This document shows positions 1 to 10,772 of a stretch of 64,000 nucleotides of DNA, in pieces (position 1 is the stretch's first letter; each line of letters begins with the position of its first letter). This DNA is from Selaginella moellendorffii (Eukaryota > Streptophyta > Lycopodiopsida > Selaginellales > Selaginellaceae). The stretch spans positions 2,153,549 through 2,217,548 of the forward strand of contig NW_003314280.1 of the NCBI RefSeq assembly GCF_000143415.4, in the 5' to 3' direction. Below the pieces are notes generated by a model, which made no database searches, was not told the DNA's origin, and saw only the letters and a list, made by a program, of their open reading frames with translations. Made by a program: the position numbers and the translations under genes.

Positions 1-348
1 CCTTTATTGTTTTGGAGTCTGCATCTTTCTTGTGATCCCAACTATAGTTGTTACCATAACTACATTAGCTAATTTGCTGAGTCAAACACTCATCTAGATC
101 ACATCCTCAACTCTTTGAGGAAACCCTTATATTATTCTCAAGATCCCAAAATCGTTCCCTTACTGGCCCTTTTCCATCCACCACATTGCGCACAAGTTCA
201 CGCTTGAACTTGAGTGGAGAGCCATGTCCTCTCGACATGCTACTCCTTGAGGATATGTCCATACCTAGGACCTTTCAATTCTAATAAAAGTGGTGATATA
301 CTTGGCCACCAATAAGAGTCGAACTAAGGAACAGCTCCGATACCAAAT
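1..348 (-). mobile_element. Internal end of an LTR retroelement cut off by the left window edge
   Basis: This stretch has no convincing coding sequence. It ends at 334-348 in a block whose reverse complement reads ATTTGGTATCGGAGC, close to the tRNA-iMet primer-binding site TGGTATCAGAGC (11 of 12). It is followed directly by an LTR-like end starting TGTAAGTGAC at 349. This places an element on the minus strand whose body lies to the left of the window. The family is not determined. Confidence 0.5.
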
Positions 349-1528
349 TGTAAGTGACTAATTTTTCCATTTTACTTTAGTCACTTAATCACATCTGCGA
401 CCACTTAAAGGAGTCTCATTCACAACCTCCATAAGTCCAATTCAGGACTTGGGGCTTGCTAGCACCGAGAATGGCATCCATACCACTCAACCTCTACACT
501 TGGTCCAGGTGCTCCACGTGATCGATCTCATGATCGACACCCCAAGGTACTACCGACATATTAGCCCGTTACGCTAAGGCCATGTCCATTTACCTTGGTC
601 ACACCGATAGTCCAACACCACCTGTATTGCAATCCCATCTCTCAAAGACTAGGCCATCTGCCATGAGTGATCATCCCAGATCCACTCCTTAGCATCCTTA
701 GGATGCCCACAGATATAGGGAATAACTTTCCCCAATATCTCTTTTCTGGTCCCCACCAAGTCCCTTTCTGTTCATGGCCGTGTTCGCCAACACTGCCATT
801 GGATCAAGGCCCACAGGCCCGACCACTAAGTCCCCCTGTCCTCAGGGACTTCCTCACCGTGTGACTGTATCCTTGGTCACCACACTAAAGGACTACTCCT
901 CTTCCTATCCACAGTTTGGGACTTTAGGACAACATTTTGGAACACTGTGGCCCTATGCGGACCTCGTGGGTACTCTCCCTGCCTTCCGCCTTTGGGTGCT
1001 CTAGCCATAGGCTTAGAGCGAGGTTCCATTGAGCCACGCCAGGTATCCAAGTAGGTAGTGGCACCCACGCTTGGATTGGGAGCATTGACCATTCGATCTC
1101 CTAAGGAAACTAGAGCCGGTTTTTGAACACTTCACCAAGCTACCCCGCTTGTCGGTCCATATTCACTTTAGTCTTGGACTTCTTAGTGGTCAGTTCATCA
1201 CCCAGCACCTGGGTACAGCCTCCCTAGGCCAAACTGGCCTTTCCTGGCCAAACTGGCTCCACTGGAGTCCTCCCCCACAGCCTATATTAGTATTTGAACT
1301 CAGACTCAGACTCAGTCTCAGTCTTGATTTCGGTCTCGGCCCATCTTGGGTCCACCTCAGACTCCAACTCGGACTCCACCTCAAACTCCACCTCGGACTC
1401 CAACTCAGACTCCATCTTGGGTCCATCTCGGACTCCATCTTAGGTCCATCTCGGGTCCATCTCAGACTCTTTTTCGGACTCCATCTGGGGTCCATCTCGA
1501 ACACTTCCACATGTCATGTGTTGGTCCT
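349..1528. repeat. LTR-like host sequence interrupted by the outer element
   Basis: The left end at 349 begins TGTAAG next to a primer-binding-site-like block, as an LTR end should. The sequence is interrupted at 1524-1528 (GTCCT) by the outer nested element and resumes at 15827. No gene is supported: the ORFs here are short, overlap one another on both strands and lack known domains. Whether 349-1528 plus 15832-16111 form one LTR is inference. Confidence 0.35.
1295..1500. repeat. Degenerate minisatellite rich in CAGACTC / GGTCCATCTCGG units
   Basis: Short imperfect units related to CTCAGACTCAGACTC and GACTCCATCTTGGGTCCATC repeat for about 200 bp with no fixed period. All reading frames through it give artificial repetitive peptides, so the ORFs here are treated as by-products of the repeat. 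Confidence 0.6.
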
Positions 1529-2645
1529 CGTATCACACGTGGTTTTGACCCTTTATCCTATGGTGATTTACCATATGATAACACCACGAAGCGGAAAATA
1601 AACCCTCTTTGTGACACATGTCATATGCCATGTGTCCAAAGGAACGTGGTGAGGAACTCGAGGTTCAAGGCCTTGGGCCACTGAATGAAGGAACGGTGCC
1701 AAACTCCCAAGCGTGGAGCCAAGGAGTGATGGAACCGAACCATGGAGCAACTCTTGAGCATAAAGCCCAAGGAGCGTAGGGACATGAGTCCGGAGCGACT
1801 TAGAACAGTCCTAGAGTAACTAGCATCCTAATGCCAAGACCAGCACGCAAAACAAAGCCAAACGAAGTTTGGCGCTATTTCGGCATACCGATGGCCTAAC
1901 GCAAGGACATGGGTACTCCACCAGCTAGCATGGAATGGAACTTGGGCTTAGACCCAAGCCGGACGCAGAACAAAGATAGGCACGCAAGCGGGAGCTAAAC
2001 TATGCCTCAGGTTGGTCGGCCATGCCCAACCTACCCACTATCCCTACTATATATTTGGAACCCCCCATAGCCCCCCGCCCCCTTGAGGAACACACGTTGG
2101 GGGCTTTCACCTCCAGCCTCCCTTGTCTCTGGAATAAGCTCGAAACTTACTAAATATGGAATGGCACTAGATTGCGAATTTGGACAAGGGATAAACACCA
2201 TTGTGTTCAAGACAATCTCTACATTCCGTAAACATGCCAAATGAGCAAATCTAGACACTTTCCATAAATAGCATTTAGGACCGAAATGAGACTAACACAA
2301 AAGGCATGATAGCGAGGGTGTTTGGTAGACACGGTAAGCTATCATATAGCGATATTAAGGGACCAATCTCAATATGTGAAGGTTCTTGTCAAGCTAGTGC
2401 AAGACAGAGCAAAAGAGAACTAAGAGCCAAGCCGAGTATGCTTAGTTAGAAACACATAGGAGTTCCTACCTTATGTCCATATGGCTAAGTACAGATGCTA
2501 AGCCTAGTAAACTAACACTTGAACAAGAGGGGCTGATAAAGGGAACCAATAATACCGACCTCCTGCCATCGTGGTAATAAGGTAAGAGTGTCTATAAGGA
2601 TTAGCCGACAGGTAACTTTTGATACCCGAAGTCACATTTGCGACA
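1529..2645 (-). repeat. LTR 1 (outer element)
   Basis: It aligns along its whole length with 3680-4691, 9670-10767 and 14706-15826. On the plus strand it begins CGTATCACACG where the other copies begin TGTAGCGCACG, and it ends GCGACA. It contains the CTATGGTGATTTACCAT hairpin block near its left end and a C-rich block near 2061-2095. Confidence 0.75.
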
Positions 2646-3679
2646 CTCTCCCCCCCTAGGGAAGATCGATGTCCTCGTCGATGTATACTCGAGTCTAGAC
2701 CATCGCCAAGGAAACAACTCCAGAAAAATTTCACGGTATTCACTTTATGTGAGAAATGCACCAACTTAAATGAGTAAGGAGGCAACCTCTTTGTCTAACA
2801 TGGATGCCCTACTAGCTCAAACACTTTCTGGCCGTCGCCGACAAGGAAAGGACCAACGGAGTTAGCCACCCTTGTTGCTTTGGTTATCACCCAGCTTACA
2901 AAAGTGTGATATGCCCCTGCCTGCAGGAACATAGAGAGAGAAGCTTGAGGCCCCAACCCTCTTAAGCAAAGAAACCAAACTCATCGCTAAGGTTTAGATA
3001 GACTATTGTAAACAGGCAGTTAGAGTTGTTTACACAGTCACGCCCTTTTGAACTGAATAAGGAACATTGACAGAGAGGCGGGTTATGTGACCAGTCAATA
3101 GTAGCTACCCCATGACTAAAGATTTCACCATGCACATGAAGTGCTGAAGCCAATCTGCCTATACTGGCCCAAACTCAAAGATCAATAGATGGACAATATC
3201 AAAGTCTTAGACAATGATATCTTAGAGTCTTAATTATTAGTGAATAAATCTTATATTAGAACATAATAGTATTCCAAGTAAGTTATCATCCGATAAACTA
3301 GTATTATAGGATAGGAACCACCAAAATCATCATAATTGGTAAACATAGGAATCATCCTCCAACAAAATTCAATAGCAAGTATATCATCAAGGAAACTCAA
3401 TGATGAAACTTAACTACTGAAGATGGTAGACAGTATGCCAAACAATTTACTAAAGATAACTCAAAGAACACAAAGTATCATTAACTAACAAACACAATGC
3501 TCGCGAATGTATCACTCAAAGGAAAGAACATCCCAATCTATCAGAACTAACTCAAACAATGATCAACAGAACAGAATGAATGTTGCAAGACCAACAAATA
3601 TAGCATTCATGCCAACCATCGCACTAGCCAATCCGAATAGATCCCAACCAACAACACTAAGGAACTCAAGTTGCCTAAG
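2646..3679 (-). mobile_element. Left internal fragment of the outer element
   Basis: It starts with CTCTCCCCCCC, the polypurine tract when read on the minus strand, and is homologous over its length to 4692-5718. It ends in CTAAG at 3675-3679, the target duplication of the inner element. No coding region was found. Confidence 0.7.
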
Positions 3680-4691
3680 TGTAGCACATGTGGTTTTGAC
3701 CCTTTATCATATGGTGATTTACCATAGGATAACATCACAAAGTGGAACCTAAACCCTCTTTATGCCACGTGACACATGCCACATGTCATATGCCACATGT
3801 CTAAAGGACAGTGGTGTGGAACCCGAGTTTCAAGGCCTTGGGCCATTGAACGAAGGAATGGTGCCAAATTCCTAAATATGGAGCCAAGGAATGACGGAAC
3901 CGAACCATGGAGCAACTCCCAAGCATACAGCCCAAGGAGCGAAGGGATAGGAGCCCAAAGCGACTTAGAACAGTCCTAGAGCAACCAGCATCCCAATGCC
4001 AGGACCAACACGCAAAACGGAGCCAAACGGAGTCTGGCGCTATTTCGGCATACCGGTGGCTTAACACAAGGACATGGGTACTCCACCAGCTAGCATGGAA
4101 TGGAACTTGGGCTTAGACCCAAGCCAGATGCAAAACAAGGACAGGCACGCAAGCAGGAGCTAGACTATGCCTCAGGTTAGTTGGCTATACTTACCAAATA
4201 TGGAATGCGCTGGATTGCGAATTTGGACACGGGATGAACACCATTGTGTTCAAGACAATCTTTACATTCCATAAATATGCCAAATGAGCAAATCTAGACA
4301 CTTTCCATAAATAGCATTTGGGACCGAATTGAGACTAACGTTAAGGGCATGATAGCGAGGGTATTTGGCAGACACGGTAAGCTATCATCCAACGATATTG
4401 AGGGACTAATCTCAATACACGAGGGTTCTTGTCACTAGCCAGTGCAAGACACAATGAGACGGGAACTCCTTACTGGGCTAAGTATGCTTAGCTAATAACA
4501 TGTAGGAATTCCGTCCTTATGCTCGTCCGGTCTAAATACACTCGAAATGCCCAATTAACTCCACTAGCACAAGAGGGGCTGATAAAGAGATCCAATTGTA
4601 CCGATCTCCTGTCGTCATGGCAGTAAGGAAAAAGTGTCCATAAGGACTAGTCGACAAGTATCTTTCGAAACCCGAAGTCACATTCGTGACA
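3680..4691 (-). repeat. LTR 2 (inner element, 3-prime LTR on the minus strand)
   Basis: It begins TGTAGCACATG and ends GTGACA on the plus strand. Compared with LTR 3 it lacks roughly 100 bp near 4185, where the C-rich block and the following GGGCTTTCACC segment are missing. Confidence 0.8.
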
Positions 4692-4702
4692 CTCTCCCCC
4701 CC
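4692..4702 (-). other. Polypurine tract of the inner element
   Basis: Read on the minus strand this is GGGGGGGAGAG immediately before the LTR start TGTC. This is the expected place and composition for the plus-strand primer, and it helps fix the element's orientation. An equivalent tract sits at 2646-2656. Confidence 0.65.
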
Positions 4703-7700
4703 TAGGGAAGATCGACGTCCTCGTCGATGTATACTCCAATCTAGAATACTGCCAAGGAAACAACTCCAAAAAAAGTTCACAGTATTCACACTATGTGAGA
4801 AATGCACCAACTTAAATGAGTTAGGAGGCAACCTCTTTGTCTAACGCGGATGTGCTACCAACTCAGACACCTTCCGGCCGTCGCCAACAAGGAAATGACC
4901 AACAAAGTCAGCCACCCTTGCTGCTCTAGGAGTCACCCAGCTTACAAAAGTGTGATACACCCCTGCCTGCAGGGACATAGAGAGAGAAGCTAAAATCCCC
5001 CCAACCTTCATGAGTAAAGAAACCAAACCCGTCGGTAAGGTTTAGATAAACTAGTGTAAACAGGCAGTTAAAGTTGTTTACACGGTCATACCCTTTTAAT
5101 GAAATAAGGAACATCGACAAAGATGCAGGTGATATGACCAGTCGACAGTAGCTACCCCATGACTAAAGATTTCATCATGCACATGAAGTGCCGAAGCTAG
5201 TCTGCCTATTACTAGCCCAAACTCAAAGATCAATAAATGGAAAATATCAAAGTCAAAGACAATGATATCTTAGAGACTTAATTATCAATGAACATATCTT
5301 AGATTAGAACATAAAAGTATTCCAAGTAAGTTATCATCTGATAAACTAGTATTATAGTATAGGAACCACCAAGATCAGTATGATTGGAAAACATAGGTCC
5401 AGCAAAATTCAATAGCTAGTGTATCATCAAGAAAACTCAATGATAAAACTTAGCTACTGAAGATGGCAGACAGTATGCCAAACAACTTACTAAAGATAAC
5501 TCAAAGAACACAAAGTATCATTGACTAGCAAGCAAGATGCTCGTGAATGTATTACCCGAAGGAAATAACATCCTAATGTATCAAAACTAACTTGAGCAAC
5601 AACTAACAGAATAAAATGAATACGGTAAGACCAACAAACACTCATTCATGCCAACTATCACACCAGCTAATCTGAATAAATTCCAGTCAACAATACCAAG
5701 GAACCAGAGTTGTCTAAGCAAGTGTCAACAACATCCTATCAATATCTCAAACCTAAGAGACCAATCCAAGGCAAACCACAAATAACATATGGTATTGCAA
5801 AAAGCCATAAGCTATCAAAAAGAACAACTAATTATCATGAAAGAACATTAATCATCCTATTAATAAAGTGATACATAATCATCATTGAAGAAAGAATCTA
5901 CTATCCCGAAGAATGACAAATCATTCTATACCAACAATAATTAAACAAAACTTTTGATAAAGATAATCAACTATCCTAGATGATAGTCAATCATCACCAA
6001 TGATTGCCATGTGCAAAAGCCAACTTTAGCATTGAAGCTAATGAACCAAAAATGCCTTCCCCAACAACTTCTAACAAATGGAACAATGAGCATGAAAACT
6101 AAAAAAACCAAAAGCTCGAAAAAGCCTATACCTAAATCTTGCTTAATAATGATCACGAGTCTCGCATGAATTAACTTCAATGGTAACGAAGAAATTATGG
6201 TGTAACTCACAATATCCTCCTCAACACATCCATAAGCCAAACTTCATATTGCCAAAGCTAATGAAGAACATATCTGCATCAATCCAAAAGCTAAGCACAA
6301 TGGAGATATGCTCAACAAGTGATCACGAAATCGATCCTCCATGAATCTATCTATAACAAGACGTAACTTACTTCATAATAAGCACAAGAAGAATCATCAA
6401 TGGTTGATATATTCCAACTCAAACCCAATAAGGATTCAAACATTCCAATATCAATCACTAACTCTTCCGCTTGTAAAGTTAGCATAGTCCACAACTGAAT
6501 CACTTTTCAAAGAAAAACCAAAGCTCAACCCCTACTAAATAATCTCATCTAGAACACAACAAACTCAAACTTGCCACTCAGTTTATTTGAACGTCAACAC
6601 AGTTGCTAACTAGCAATGCATAATTGTCATAACACAAAGCCATAGCTAAATCATCAACACTATCTTCATTGAGATCAATGAAATTCAACATCAATCCTTT
6701 GGAGAGACATCTCATTTCACTCAAATCTCAACATCAATAATGTCAATGACAAAGCATCACTTCAATGCCATCAACATCATAACAAAACTAGAAGAAAGCA
6801 CGAGTGATTCACTACCCAAAACTCTTTAGCAACCAAGTTAACCAAAGTCGAAGATACTATACTTAGTATCCGAGACCAATCTTTCAACATTACTCAAGTA
6901 CAAATAACACATCATCAAGGGGTGATTCACCACATCCAAGACTCAATGAAATCCAACACTAAGAACTAAACACAACCAAATAATATCAACAGAGATAGAG
7001 TCGACATGCTAACATGGAAAACCCATGTAAGTTTAACGACATGATCCTCCGCAACACCATCCAGTAAAGCGAGCACATCATTGCTAAATCATTATCAAGT
7101 GAAACAAGTGTCAAACAGTCCTTGCCAAAGTCTACAAACAATCACTAGTCGCAAAGCAACCAACAATTACCCTTCAACTTGCCTTCACAAGACCCAACGC
7201 TAACCCACATCATTGAGTCATATATTTGTCTAACATGAACATAATACCCCAGATATGAGATAAAGGTTCATGGACAAGCACAAACTAAATGACCACTCGA
7301 ATCCAACTCAACCACGATAAGCTCACCAACACATTTAGCCAATATCTCTGAGCATGCTTTGAAGAGGCTAGCTATGCATGATCATCACTTAGTCAAAACT
7401 AAAGTGAAGACCATGAGATGGACTCATATCAGTACACAACCTCCTCATAAACAAAGCTATAGTATGGGTACCAACATCTCAACTACAAACAACTAAATTG
7501 GACATCATTATCCTCAACCAAGGTGCAGAGCCACTAAGTCCAAGTCAAGATCAGTGAGAGCTCACTACTCTCATAGAGTTTTAGCGAAATGCAAAGTGCA
7601 ACCTACCACCAAGCAAAACATTATAGAAAAAAGGCACAAGGGTCACCTTTCTAGAAAAGTGCAACGGCCATTTTTCTACATCAACTCCAGACTTTATCCA

Positions 7701-9656
7701 ACTCAATTACTTTAGCCCCAAAAGTCAACATCTCTTTCGGGCCGCATCATACAAACTACCTACTAAGATCTAAGCCAACTAAAGTCAACTCCACCCCTTT
7801 CATTAGTTTGTACTGGCTTACGAAAACAAAATGGTTTTCGGACAAAGTGATCAACAAATTAGCTATTGGAAGAGCCTAAGAAAATTTGTGAAAAATTTCC
7901 ATCCTAGAAAAAGAATGACTCTTAGTCCAAGAATGCAAACTCTCAAGACTCAACCAACTTCCTCCTACCAACAACTTCACATACATTCACTTCAACACTA
8001 ATTCTCATGACCCATAGTATGCTTAAACCTCGAACATCTTTGCCCATTTTTCCAACATCCAACATTGATATCCACAAAATGTAAAATGAACATCTAAGGC
8101 TTGATCACGAAGACCATATCTTCGGATATCCACATTACATTGACACTTTTCTTCAATCACTTTCAAGATCCAATGTGAAGCCAAAACACTAACAAGAAAA
8201 ATGACATAGAAAATCAAGGTCTAAGGAAAAATTCCTCATCACTCAAAATGAAAATGCCACTTCCACTAACACAAGTGCTAGTGATGTTAATGCCTTAACT
8301 ACACATCTTCTCCATCCAACAATCTACTCTAAGTGCTAACGGATCAACCAATAAGCCATAGCAAATGAATGCTATAATCCTTTTCCAACACCACAATGGG
8401 CAAACTCAAGAAAACAAGGTACCAACTTAAGCTTAGCATAATGGACCATCATCGAGAATCTAGTCAAAGCTACTTCAATATTATTACATGTAAGTAGACT
8501 AGCTTCACCATCAACCACTTTGGGGTTGATCATTGTTTAACCAAGCAACTTCGTAAACTCATTGCTCATTATTACATGGATATGATATAAAATCACAATG
8601 ACTTGATCATTAATTGAGAAACACCATGAACAATGCTAATGTCATTACTTCAAAGGTTTATGTGAGCATCAAGTGCCAACTCAATTCGACAAAATGCAAC
8701 GCAAATGCCACACCCCACCGATAGAGATTAACAACACTCAACACCACTAACTTTTGTTCACAACACGGACAAGCTCATGCCACTCTCTTTCCAACCAAAC
8801 TCAAAACTAATCCAACACTATGCTACTCAAGGAGCATTAGCAAGGTTCCCTGGAAAAGAATTGAGCATTGCAATCCAAGTCTTTCAATAGCAAGTTTAGA
8901 CAAAATGGTTTAGCGCTTCACTGCTATCCACCCCATAACTCACCATTTGTAAGACCATCATCTCTAAGATGCATCAAGGTAGGGACTCTTGATTGCATAA
9001 TATGAACACAAGCAATGAGTTAACACCTCGTTGCAAATCATCTTTCCAAGAAGGGAAGATAATTCACGTGTTTAATCCTTCATCTCTAATGACTCTCTTT
9101 TCGGTTTCTACTTTGACTAAACTTCAAGCTTGCTTTTGCACTGCCTTCAGTTCAATCCAAGAAAAGTTTATGAGAGAGCATGGAAATAACTACTTGAACC
9201 ATTAAACTAATCCCTACAATCTTGATTGATCCACTTATAATCATGCTTAGAAAGGATCCACTAGTGCCATGCTAAACAGCTACGGACCAACGTATTTACC
9301 ACTTATAGTAAACCCAGGGAAGGTTTGCTTTAACTCATGGTACATGGAATAACTCATGGAACCACCAATAGGCTAATATTAATCCTGCCAACTCAAAGTG
9401 TAACCTTGAGTTGCTAATGTGCCTCACTTATGAGCCCAAGCTCAAACTCGTGCAACCAGAACAACTCAATCTCTCTTATGAGCCCAAGAGCAAGCTCACA
9501 TTACAAAGTACAACAAGGTAACAAAATCCATACCCAAGGAACAATTGCAAAGCCTTGCACACAAACATGTACCCACTGGGATCATCGTATTTATCTCTAC
9601 GTATACAACAAGACTAGTTGCCCAATCTCATTGTATAGTACTCGCTAAGACTCACT
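4703..9656 (-). mobile_element. Internal region of the inner element, no coding capacity seen
   Basis: This is about 5 kb of A- and C-rich plus-strand sequence, about 80-90% similar by eye to the split copy at 2646-3679 plus 10773-14705. ORFs are short, differ between the two copies and match no retroelement domain that I recognise. Because the younger copy is just as empty as the older one, the region was probably already non-coding when it moved. Confidence 0.65.
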
Positions 9657-9669
9657 CTCTAATACCAAA
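9657..9669 (-). other. Primer-binding site of the inner element
   Basis: The reverse complement reads TTTGGTATTAGAG, close to the tRNA-iMet complement TGGTATCAGAG. It lies directly next to the LTR starting at 9670. The outer element has lost most of this site: before 14706 the sequence is GAGACCCAAA. Confidence 0.6.
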
Positions 9670-10767
9670 TGTAGCGCACGTGGTTTCGACCCTTTATCCT
9701 ATGGTGATTTACCATAGGATAACACCACGAAGCGGAACTTAAACCCTCTTTATGCCACGTCACACATGCCATGTGTCATATGCCACATGTCCAAAGGATA
9801 GTGGTGTGGAACCCGAGTTTCAGGGCCTTGGGCCACTGAATGAAGGAACGGTGCCAAACTCCCAAACATGGAGCCAAAAAGTGACGGAACCGAACCATGG
9901 AGCAACTCCCAAGCATACAGCCCAAGGAGCGAAGGGACAGGAGCCCGAAGCGACTTGGAACAGTCCTAGAGCAACTAGCATCCCAATGCCAGGACCAGCA
10001 CGCAAAATGGAGCTAAACAGAGTTTGGCGCTATTTTGGCATACCGGTGGCCTAACGCAAGGACATGGGTACTCCACCAACGAGCATGGAATGGAACTTGG
10101 GCTTAGACCCAAGCCAGACGCAGAACAAGAACAGGCATGCAAGCGGGAGCTAAACTATGCCTCAGGTTGGTCGGCCATGCCCAACCTACCCACTATCCCT
10201 ACTATACATTTGGAACCCCCCCTCCCCCGCCCCCTTGAGGAACAGACGCTTTGGGCTTTCACCCCAAGCCTCCCTTGGAATGGCGCTAGATTGCGAATTT
10301 GGACACGGGATGAACACTATTGTGTTCAAGATAATCTTTACATTCCATAGATATGCCAAATGAGCAAATCTAGACACTTTCCATAAATAGCATTTGGGAC
10401 CGAATTGAGACTAATGCTAAGGGCATGATAGTGAGGGTGTTTGGCAGACACGGTAAGCTATCATCCAACAATATTGAGGGACTAATCTCAATACGCGAGG
10501 GTTCTTATCACTAGCCAGTGCAAGACACAACAAGACGGGAACTCCTTACCGGGCTAAATATGCTTAGCTAATAACATGTAGGAATTCTGTCCTTATGCTC
10601 GTCCGGTCTAAGTACACTCGAAATGCCCAGTTAACTCCACTAGCACAAGAGGGGCTGATAAAGGGATCCAACTATACCAATCTCCTGCCGTCATAGGAGT
10701 AAGGAAAAAGTGTCTGTAAGGACTGGTCGACAAGTATCTTTCGAAACCCGAAGTCACGTTCGCGACA
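9670..10767 (-). repeat. LTR 3 (inner element, 5-prime LTR on the minus strand)
   Basis: It begins TGTAGCGCACG and ends TTCGCGACA, followed directly by the target duplication CTAAG. It carries the perfect hairpin TATCCTATGGT-GATTT-ACCATAGGATA near its left end. Confidence 0.8.
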
Positions 10768-10772
10768 CTAAG

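Larger units (their letters stand above)
3680..10767 (-). mobile_element. Inner LTR retroelement (LARD-like), complete, 7.1 kb
   Basis: LTRs are 3680-4691 and 9670-10767. The internal region 4692-9669 is about 5 kb. The target duplication CTAAG lies at 3675-3679 and 10768-10772. Read on the minus strand the LTR starts TGTC and ends CTACA, the primer-binding site TTTGGTATTAGAG follows the 5-prime LTR (9657-9669), and a polypurine tract precedes the 3-prime LTR (4692-4702). No ORF longer than about 100 codons or any retroviral domain is seen inside. LTR lengths of about 1.0-1.1 kb with a long non-coding interior fit the large retrotransposon derivative (LARD) class. Mobilisation by another element is inferred. 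Confidence 0.8.

Noticed and set aside
1149-1684. Overlapping ORFs through the minisatellite (150, 112 and 106 codons)
   Set aside because: They arise from the repeat having no stops in several frames. Their peptides are artificial WSPRWS/LGLHLR-type repeats.
5971-6240. 89-codon hydrophobic ORF inside the inner retroelement
   Set aside because: It is not open in the corresponding part of the outer copy and matches no retroelement protein that I know.
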